Source: Geminicoccaceae bacterium
GTDB lineage: Bacteria > Pseudomonadota > Alphaproteobacteria > Geminicoccales > Geminicoccaceae
Assembly (NCBI GenBank): GCA_030824835.1
Contig: JAPJRA010000053.1
Location: 1-11,443 of the forward strand
Reading direction: 5' to 3'
Length of the DNA: 11,443 bases
Positions 6,972 to 11,443 of the stretch are shown in pieces. A program made the position numbers and the translations under genes. Every line of letters begins with the position of its first letter. Positions within the stretch are counted from its first letter, which is position 1. Under the pieces are notes generated by a model. It ran no database searches. It was not told where the DNA came from and was given only the letters and a program-made list of their open reading frames with translations.

Positions 6972-7811
6972 ATGACAAAGGCGAAGCATCGCAAGGACAA
7001 CGCGGCGACCGCTGATGCAGATGGCGACAAGCCGGCGAAAATGTCGCGGAAGGCGTTTGAGAAGGAGCTTTACCGACTGCAGGTGGAGCTAACTCGGCTG
7101 CAAGCCTGGGCCGTAGCCGAAGGTGCCAGGGTGATTGTGGTCTTCGAAGGCCGTGACACCGCCGGCAAGGGCGGCGTGATCAGCCGCATCATGCAGCGCT
7201 GCAGCCCGCGCGTGTTCCGACATGTTGCCCTGCCGGCGCCGTCGAACCGAGAGAAGACGCAGCTTTATATCCAGCGCTATATCGCCCATTTTCCTGCTGC
7301 CGGCGAGATCATCCTGTTCGACCGCTCCTGGTACAACAGGGCCGGAGTGGAGCGCGTGATGGGATTTTGCACGGATGATCAATACGAGCACTTCTTGAAG
7401 CTCGCCCCGGGCGTCGAGCGTGAGGTGGTCAGTAACGGCATCATTCTCCTGAAGTACTTTCTCGACGTGAGCCAGAAGGAGCAGCGTCGTCGCTTCGAGG
7501 CGCGGATCAGCGATCCGGTCAAGCACTGGAAGCTGAGCCCCATGGACGTGGAGTCGGTCCGCCGCTGGTGGGACTACACGCGGGCCTATCAAGATATGCT
7601 GGCAGCAACCGACAGTCCGTCTGCGCCCTGGTATATCGTCCCCGCCGACGACAAACGCCGCGCCCGGCTCAATCTCATCAGCCATATGCTGGAGCAGATC
7701 CCGTACCACAAGGTCGAGGTCGACCTGCCCAAGATACCCAAGTCCCAGTCTCGTCCCAAGGGGATCGAGGACGGGCTGCGCTCCGTGCACGTCGTCCCCG
7801 CCCGATTCTGA
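6972..7811 (+). CDS. ppk2: Polyphosphate kinase 2, class I (PPK2)
   Basis: A 279-aa kinase that transfers phosphate between inorganic polyphosphate and nucleoside diphosphates, in class I enzymes chiefly ADP or GDP to the triphosphate. The Walker A loop is GRDTAGKGG (60-68). The Walker B region is LFDRSWYNRAGVERVMGF (116-132). The lid module includes RRRFEARISDPVKHWKLSPMD (172-192), and a YIVPADDKRRARLN segment follows. This is a one-domain enzyme of class I length. The ATG at 6972 gives a lysine-rich, disordered leader of about 23 residues before MSRKAFEKEL, which is usual for the family. The SD is weak (GGCGGG). An in-frame ATG at 6921 would place the CRP-type palindrome inside the gene, so I prefer 6972. 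A SulP remnant lies downstream. Confidence 0.94.
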   Translation: MTKAKHRKDNAATADADGDKPAKMSRKAFEKELYRLQVELTRLQAWAVAEGARVIVVFEGRDTAGKGGVISRIMQRCSPRVFRHVALPAPSNREKTQLYIQRYIAHFPAAGEIILFDRSWYNRAGVERVMGFCTDDQYEHFLKLAPGVEREVVSNGIILLKYFLDVSQKEQRRRFEARISDPVKHWKLSPMDVESVRRWWDYTRAYQDMLAATDSPSAPWYIVPADDKRRARLNLISHMLEQIPYHKVEVDLPKIPKSQSRPKGIEDGLRSVHVVPARF

Positions 7812-7922
7812 CCACCGCCCGCGACGGCCCGCTGTGGTCTATGCCGGACAGGAATCAGCTTTGGCCGGCATTACGCGCTGGAGCCCGGACTTGCTCTGGT
7901 GCGTCGCCATGAGGGCGCCTGA

Positions 7923-8246
7923 ATGGCGATGGATCTCGCAGCCGGCATGTCGGTGACGGCGATCGCCCTTCCCGTCGAAATAGCCTGCGCCGACGTTACC
8001 GGCGTGCCTGCTGTCACCGGGATCTACTCAGCGATCTTCCCACTCCTGGCCTATGCCCTCTTCGGTTCGTCGCGCCAACCGATCCTCGGCTGGCGCAGCG
8101 GGCCGCTACCGAAGCCGCCAGCGACTTCCCAGCCTTGCGCTCCGCCGTCCGCACGCTCCACGGCACCGCCGAACCTGTCATTGCGGCAGCGGCCATGGCA
8201 TACAGCGACATGCCGCCCCAGGGGCCGCAAAAGGAACCTGCGTTAG
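7923..8246 (+). pseudogene. SulP-family anion transporter, N-terminal remnant
   Basis: About 55 residues (AAGMSVTAIALPVEIACADVTGVPAVTGIYSAIFPLLAYALFGSSRQPILG) match the first two transmembrane segments of SulP-family sulfate/bicarbonate transporters. Immediately after SSRQPILG (near 8090), where the family continues with VGPDAAT, the frame turns to low-complexity proline/arginine sequence and stops at 8246. The intact family has roughly 500 or more residues, so nearly all of the transporter is missing. The left edge also looks damaged: PEWRW is encoded by 7918-7932 in the adjacent frame, and the remnant reads on as DLAAG, as though one base had been lost. The 7812-7922 stretch before it holds no gene. 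This is a decayed gene with a deletion junction near 8090. Confidence 0.75.
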
Positions 8247-8287
8247 ACAACGATCAGCGCTCGGCGGACGCTGGAACGAAAGGATGA
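8090..8287 (+). other. Open, coding-like frame after the SulP break, ending in ATGA
   Basis: From the point where SulP similarity ends, a different frame reads AATEAASDFPALRSAV and continues without a stop through PVIAAAAMAYSDMPPQ to a TGA at 8285-8287. That TGA overlaps an ATG (8284) of the next gene as ATGA. The composition looks like an alanine-rich helical protein tail rather than random sequence. I do not recognise it. It may be the 3' end of a gene whose start was removed by the same deletion that cut the SulP gene. It may also be chance openness in GC-rich DNA. Confidence 0.3.
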
Positions 8288-8292
8288 GTGAG

Positions 8293-8736
8293 ATGACCAC
8301 GCCGTTGTCTGGGCAAGTACTGAGTGTCAACGAGCTGAAGAAGCTGGCTGACGAAAAGGAAAATGCGAAGCTTCAGGAAATACTTGCACGCCGACGGAAG
8401 GAAGAGGAAGAGGAAAGCCGGGCACGACAGGACTTCATGGAGCAGGATATACGTCCTGATGGTATCGACCGCTTCAATATGTGGGTTCGTCGGGCAGCCG
8501 AGCAAGGCCAGTCTGAAATCCAGATCATGCGATTTCCTTCGCAGTACTGCACAGACCACGGCCGGGCCATCAACAACTTCGAAGAGGGCTGGGGCAACAC
8601 GCTGACCGGCATGGCCCGTCGGGTCTACGACGCCTACGAAGCGCACCTCAAGGCTCAAGGCTACAAAATCCGCGCGCAGATCCTGAACTACCCGGATGGC
8701 GGTTTGGGCGAAGTAGGAATGTACATCAGCTGGTAA
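8293..8736 (+). CDS. Conserved-looking hypothetical protein, 147 aa
   Basis: I cannot assign a known function. The N-terminal third is a highly charged, probably coiled-coil helix (about residues 11-50, with ARRRKEEEEESRARQ). A compact globular part follows, with alternating hydrophobic strands and helices: RFNMWVRRAAEQG, EIQIMRFPSQYCTDHGRAINN (75-95), a helix around GMARRVYDAYEAHLKAQG (106-123), and a final strand pair IRAQILNYPDGGLGEVGMYISW. The ending has the look of a soluble cytoplasmic domain. I chose ATG 8293, with AAAGGA about 8 bp upstream. ATG 8284 (adding MSE) is possible and would overlap the preceding frame's TGA. Two stem-loops follow the stop. Confidence 0.7.
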   Translation: MTTPLSGQVLSVNELKKLADEKENAKLQEILARRRKEEEEESRARQDFMEQDIRPDGIDRFNMWVRRAAEQGQSEIQIMRFPSQYCTDHGRAINNFEEGWGNTLTGMARRVYDAYEAHLKAQGYKIRAQILNYPDGGLGEVGMYISW

Positions 8737-8745
8737 GGCTCGCAG

Positions 8746-8789
8746 CGCTGCGTGCCGCGTGCGCATGTTGGTGAGCCGCGGCACGAGCG
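8746..8789. terminator. Long stem-loop 10 nt after the hypothetical gene, possible terminator
   Basis: CGCT-G-CGTGCCGCG (8746-8759) pairs with CGCGGCACGAGCG (8777-8789). This gives a 13-bp GC-rich stem with one bulged G (8750) and a 17-nt loop. Its location just after a stop codon fits a transcript end or a 3' stabilising structure. No T-run follows, so intrinsic termination is uncertain. Confidence 0.45.
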
Positions 8790-8808
8790 TCACCGGCTTA
8801 TCATTCGC

Positions 8809-8830
8809 TGCACGTCCTGTAGGTCGTGCA
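8809..8830. repeat. Imperfect inverted repeat in the gap before the arsR-type gene
   Basis: TGCACG (8809-8814) pairs with CGTGCA (8825-8830). After one T-T mismatch, CC pairs with GG inside, leaving the small loop TGTA. With the preceding stem-loop it makes the 214-bp gap 8737-8950 unusually rich in dyad symmetry. It could be a second terminator (transcript end) or a protein site. I see no convincing gene in this gap. Confidence 0.35.
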
Positions 8831-8914
8831 AGTCAGATAGGCCGGCGATGGTTTGCCATTCAACCGCCGACCTCTGCGAAAGGCACTTGACGGCACAAGG
8901 CGACCAGCGTATTA

Positions 8915-8946
8915 AACCAATCAGTTACTTAACCGATCAGTTACGT
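8915..8946. promoter_or_regulatory. Tandem 16-bp repeat, candidate ArsR-type operator
   Basis: AACCAATCAGTTACTT (8915-8930) is followed directly by AACCGATCAGTTACGT (8931-8946), 14 of 16 bases identical. Each copy contains an imperfect palindrome, AAC-N6-GTT; it is better in copy 2 (AACcGATCaGTT). The array ends 4 bp before the ATG of an ArsR-family repressor, in an AT-richer patch where its promoter should lie. Autorepression is the usual arrangement for the family. The repeat is seen directly; binding is inferred. Confidence 0.65.
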
Positions 8947-8950
8947 TGAT

Positions 8951-9286
8951 ATGGCGCCCGATCATCTCAGCACCACCCTGGCTGCCCTCGCAGATCCGAC
9001 GCGACGGGCGATTCTGGCCCGGCTGAGCTTGGGTGAGCGCACGGTCACCGAACTGGCAGAGCCCTTCGCGATGAGCCTGCCGGCCGTCTCGAAGCACCTC
9101 AAGGTGCTGGAGCGGGCTGGCCTTATTACCCGGGGGCGCGAGGCCCAGTGGCGGCCATGCCGTCTCGAGGTGGGTCCATTGCGCGACGTTGCCGAGTGGC
9201 TCGAGCACTATCGCCAGTTCTGGGACGAAAGCCTGGGTCGTCTGGAAGCATTCTTGAAGACCGAATCCGCCGACGGCAGCGGCTGA
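8951..9286 (+). CDS. ArsR-family winged-helix transcriptional repressor
   Basis: A 111-aa dimeric DNA-binding protein. The family opening LAALADPTRRAILARL (10-25) leads into the helix-turn-helix TVTELAEPFAMSLPAVSKHLKVL (31-53) and the wing (GLITRGREAQWRPCRLE). A C-terminal dimer helix has AEWLEHYRQFWDESLGRLEAFL (81-102). It lacks the ELCVCDL metal-binding helix of ArsR/SmtB sensors; the only cysteine is C70, so a classical metal signal is unlikely. This subfamily is usually found next to SRPBCC/AHSA1 proteins, which are absent here. There is no evident SD between the operator repeat and the ATG, so the message may be leaderless or weakly translated. It probably controls the DUF899 gene 78 bp downstream and the genes after it. 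Confidence 0.9.
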   Translation: MAPDHLSTTLAALADPTRRAILARLSLGERTVTELAEPFAMSLPAVSKHLKVLERAGLITRGREAQWRPCRLEVGPLRDVAEWLEHYRQFWDESLGRLEAFLKTESADGSG

Positions 9287-9364
9287 CGTCGTTCCCACCC
9301 GACGCCGTGAACTCGACCGGAACACGGCCGTGCGCCGGCCGCCCCATGCTAGGGAGAGCGAGCG

Positions 9365-10117
9365 ATGCAAAACGTCATCGTTTCCCACGACGAGTGGCTA
9401 GCAGCCCGACGAGCACACTTGAAGCGTGAGAAAGAGCTCACCCGTCTGCGCGACCAACTCAGCGCCGAGCGCCGCCAGCTGCCTTGGGTCAAGGTGGAGA
9501 AGGCCTACGTCTTCGAAGGCCCATCCGGTCGTCGGGGCTTGGGCGAGTTGTTCGCGGGGCGGAGCCAGCTCATCCTCTACCACTTCATGTTCGGTCCGGG
9601 TTGGGCGGAGGGTTGCAAGAGCTGCTCGTTCCTGGCCGATCACCTGGATGGCGCCCGTGTGCACTTGGCCCAGCGTGATGTCACCCTGGCGGTGGTCTCA
9701 CGCGCGCCCCTCCCCGACCTGCTGGCATTTCAGCAGCGTATGGGTTGGCAGTTTCCGTGGTATTCGTCATTCGGCAGCGACTTCAATTTCGACTACCATG
9801 TATCATTCACCCCTGACGAGTTGGCAGCCGGCAACGTAGACTATAATTATGGCTCAACAGAATTTTTGGTAGAAGAAGGCCCTGGTCTCAGCGTCTTCTA
9901 TCAGGGCGAGCCGGGTAATATCTATCACACCTATTCCACATATGCTCGCGGGCTCGATATTCTCCTAGGCGCCTACAATTTCCTCGACCTCCTGCCGAAA
10001 GGCCGTGACGAGTACCAACTTTCCTTCACCATGGATTGGGTCCGGCACCACGACCGTTATGCAGATCAACCCTTGGCAGCCAGTCCTTGCTGCCGTCATG
10101 ACGAGCATCGCCGCTGA
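9365..10117 (+). CDS. DUF899-family thioredoxin-fold protein
   Basis: A 250-aa cytoplasmic protein of the DUF899 family, which is predicted to have a thioredoxin-like fold; no reaction is established for it. Typical features are the N-terminal HDEWLAARRAHLKREKELTRLRDQL helix (8-32), LPWVKVEKAYVFEGPSG (39-55), LILYHFMFGPGW (69-80) and GCKSCSFLADHLDG with a Cys-X-X-Cys pair (C84, C87) at the place of a thioredoxin-type active site. The aromatic-rich C-terminal half has FNFDYHVSF and the conserved GNIYHTYSTYARGLD (184-198). SD GGGAGAG precedes the ATG. A His/Arg/Cys-rich tail (CCRHDEHRR) follows the family domain. Part of the gene, about 9780-9960, is clearly less GC-rich than its surroundings. 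Confidence 0.87.
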   Translation: MQNVIVSHDEWLAARRAHLKREKELTRLRDQLSAERRQLPWVKVEKAYVFEGPSGRRGLGELFAGRSQLILYHFMFGPGWAEGCKSCSFLADHLDGARVHLAQRDVTLAVVSRAPLPDLLAFQQRMGWQFPWYSSFGSDFNFDYHVSFTPDELAAGNVDYNYGSTEFLVEEGPGLSVFYQGEPGNIYHTYSTYARGLDILLGAYNFLDLLPKGRDEYQLSFTMDWVRHHDRYADQPLAASPCCRHDEHRR

Positions 10118-10126
10118 TAGAGATAC

Positions 10127-10142
10127 CTCCTACCGATAGGAG
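10127..10142 (+). promoter_or_regulatory. Hairpin that sequesters the VOC gene ribosome-binding site
   Basis: CTCCTA (10127-10132) and TAGGAG (10137-10142) form a perfect 6-bp stem around the loop CCGA. The right arm is itself the SD (AGGAG) of the VOC gene starting at 10148. The stem begins 9 bp after the DUF899 stop codon (10115-10117). A ribosome finishing DUF899 would cover the left arm and free the SD, so translational coupling is a direct prediction. Confidence 0.55.
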
Positions 10143-10147
10143 ATTAC

Positions 10148-10597
10148 ATGACCAGCAGTATTTTTGTGAATCTGCCTGTGAAGGATCTCGATAAGTCGAT
10201 CGGGTTCTTCCGCTCACTGGGCTTTACTTTCAATCCCCAGTTCAGCGATTCTACCGCTAGCTGCATGATCGTGGCCGAGAACATCTTTGTCATGCTGCTG
10301 ACGCAGGAGAAGTTTCGCAGCTTCACCCCACACCCGATCTGTGATGCGACGCAGAGAACGGAAGTGCTCGTGTGTCTGTCCCGCGACAACCGTGAGGCTG
10401 TTGACAGCATGGTCAGCGCGGCGCTGGCCGCTGGCGGCACCACGCATAGCGAGGCGCAGGATCACGGCTTCATGTACGCGCATGGGTTCCACGACCTGGA
10501 CGGCCACATCTGGGAACTGGTGCATATGCCCCCGAGCGCGGCCGGCCGCGGTAGAAGCTCGACTGGGATCGCTGAACATCGAAAGTCCTGGAACTGA
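10148..10597 (+). CDS. VOC-family protein (glyoxalase/bleomycin-resistance fold)
   Basis: A 149-aa protein with the paired beta-alpha-beta-beta-beta modules of the vicinal oxygen chelate superfamily. Module 1 starts SIFVNLPVKDLDKSIGFFRSLGFTFNPQFSD (4-34) and includes CMIVAENIFVMLL. Module 2 has TEVLVCLS (71-78), a helix to ALAAGGT, and DHGFMYAHGFHDLDGHIWELVHM (105-127). The Glu of IWELV (E123) is in the usual metal-ligand place, but the first-strand ligand position, often His, is Asn here (N8), as I recall for this subfamily. The substrate is unknown; these proteins are often annotated as lactoylglutathione lyase-like on fold alone. A tail of about 20 Arg/Ser-rich residues is additional. It lies 30 bp after the DUF899 stop, with its SD inside a hairpin. 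Confidence 0.88.
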   Translation: MTSSIFVNLPVKDLDKSIGFFRSLGFTFNPQFSDSTASCMIVAENIFVMLLTQEKFRSFTPHPICDATQRTEVLVCLSRDNREAVDSMVSAALAAGGTTHSEAQDHGFMYAHGFHDLDGHIWELVHMPPSAAGRGRSSTGIAEHRKSWN

Positions 10598-10626
10598 GGC
10601 AAGTTGGCACGTCAAGGGAGGCCAGC

Positions 10627-11443
10627 ATGACGGTAAAGCTCCTCGTTCTCGTCGGCACGAGAAAGGGTGTGTTCATCGTGGACAGCGATCTGGAGCGCCG
10701 GACCTGGAACGTGCGAGGGCCGTTCTGTGAGGCTTGGCCGATGAACCACGTGGTCGGGGACCTGGCCACCGGTACCATCTATGCCGGCGGCGGCAGTGAA
10801 TGGTTTGGCCCGGCGGTCTGGAAGTCGGCGGATCTGGGCGCCAGCTGGACGCATTCGAGTGCTGGCCTTGCCTATGCTGAGGGGGAGGAGCCGATCAAGA
10901 GCGTGTGGAGCCTCGCCGCCATTCCGGGAGGTCTCTACGCTGGCGTGCAGCCGGCCGGTCTCTTCCGCAGTGATGATGCCGGCCAGTCGTGGCTGCACGT
11001 GTCCGGCCTCCGCGACCACCCTTCGCGGCCGGAGTGGCAACCTGGTGGCGCGGGGCTGATCCTGCATTCACTGGTTCCGGATCCCGCCGATCACGACAGG
11101 ATCTGGGTCGCCATTTCGGCAGCCGGCGTGTTCCATTCCGCCGATGCCGGCGCGACCTGGGAGCCACGCAATCGGGGCACCCGGAACGACTATCTGCCCG
11201 CGGGGCAGCAGTACCCCGAGTTTGGTCAGTGCGTGCATTGCCTGGTGAAGGCGCCCGGCGAGCCCGATCGCCTCTACCAGCAGAATCACTGTGGCATGTA
11301 CCGCAGCGACGATGGCGGGAGGCAATGGGACAGCATTGAAGCCGGACTGCCCTCGAGCTTCGGGTTCGCTGCCGCCGCCCATCCAAGCGACCCCGCCACG
11401 CTCTTTCTCCTGCCGCTCAACGGCGATTCGGTCGGCCGCTACG
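10627..11443 (+). CDS. BNR/Asp-box beta-propeller protein (sialidase-like repeats), cut by right edge
   Basis: The first 272 residues of a repeat protein that continues beyond the window. Four Asp-box motifs, S-x-D-x-G-x-x-W, are evenly placed: SADLGASW (67-74), SDDAGQSW (115-122), SADAGATW (171-178) and SDDGGRQW (227-234), spaced 48, 56 and 56 residues. They mark successive blades of a beta-propeller. The protein begins LLVLVGTRKGVFIV with no signal peptide, so it is probably cytoplasmic. Annotations such as exo-alpha-sialidase or glycosyl hydrolase come from these motifs alone; I see no sialidase arginine triad and do not assign that activity. SD AAGGGAGG precedes the ATG, 29 bp after the VOC gene, so it belongs to the same operon. 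Confidence 0.85.
   Translation, partial: MTVKLLVLVGTRKGVFIVDSDLERRTWNVRGPFCEAWPMNHVVGDLATGTIYAGGGSEWFGPAVWKSADLGASWTHSSAGLAYAEGEEPIKSVWSLAAIPGGLYAGVQPAGLFRSDDAGQSWLHVSGLRDHPSRPEWQPGGAGLILHSLVPDPADHDRIWVAISAAGVFHSADAGATWEPRNRGTRNDYLPAGQQYPEFGQCVHCLVKAPGEPDRLYQQNHCGMYRSDDGGRQWDSIEAGLPSSFGFAAAAHPSDPATLFLLPLNGDSVGRY

Noticed and set aside
7089..7790. 233-aa minus-strand frame opposite ppk2
   Set aside because: Antisense shadow; the plus strand encodes a complete PPK2 with its catalytic motifs.
7841..7871. ATGCCGG / CCGGCAT inverted repeat after ppk2, considered as terminator
   Set aside because: A 7-bp stem with a 17-nt loop and no T-run, 30 bp past the stop; too weak to call.
8752..8949. 65-aa frame (GTG start) in the gap before the arsR-type gene
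   Set aside because: No SD; it overlaps the stem-loops and the operator repeat, and the composition does not look protein-like.
10895..11386. 163-aa minus-strand frame opposite the propeller gene
   Set aside because: Arginine-rich shadow; the plus strand encodes four regularly spaced Asp-box motifs.

Overview
This is a GC-rich, densely coding window. The gene families, the DUF1127 protein and the Shine-Dalgarno (SD) style point to a Gram-negative proteobacterium, most likely an alphaproteobacterium. That placement is inferred from gene content; no rRNA or other phylogenetic marker is present.

Region 1 (1-5955) is a tripartite tricarboxylate transporter (TTT) locus with its own two-component system. 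On the minus strand lie the N-terminus of a sensor kinase, cut by the window edge, and a TctD-like OmpR-family response regulator. Divergently transcribed on the plus strand are two tandem paralogous periplasmic binding proteins (tctC, tctC), the small membrane subunit tctB, the large membrane subunit tctA, and a TerC-family membrane protein 37 bp after tctA. The divergent intergenic region carries an 11-bp-period tandem repeat, the usual form of an OmpR-family operator. The two tctC genes are separated by a perfect 10-bp stem-loop whose loop can also pair downstream.

Region 2 (5956-8736) holds short, apparently independent units: a small DUF1127 protein read from a TTG start, a YciA-type acyl-CoA thioesterase, and a class I polyphosphate kinase 2 (ppk2) with an ideal CRP-type palindrome just upstream. 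These are followed by the broken remnant of a SulP-family anion transporter, and a 147-aa conserved-looking protein of unknown function. Two stem-loops follow that last gene.

Region 3 (8737-11443) is a probable operon: an ArsR-family repressor, a DUF899 thioredoxin-fold protein, a VOC-family (glyoxalase-fold) protein, and the first 272 residues of a BNR/Asp-box beta-propeller protein that runs off the right edge. A 16-bp tandem repeat ends 4 bp before the arsR-type start and is a good candidate autoregulatory operator. The SD of the VOC gene sits inside a perfect hairpin just downstream of the DUF899 stop, which suggests translational coupling.

I found no tRNA, rRNA, CRISPR array, insertion sequence or phage gene. 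I saw nothing that is clearly a new system. The best leads are the regulatory elements, the duplicated binding proteins, the SulP remnant, and the ArsR-DUF899-VOC-propeller module.
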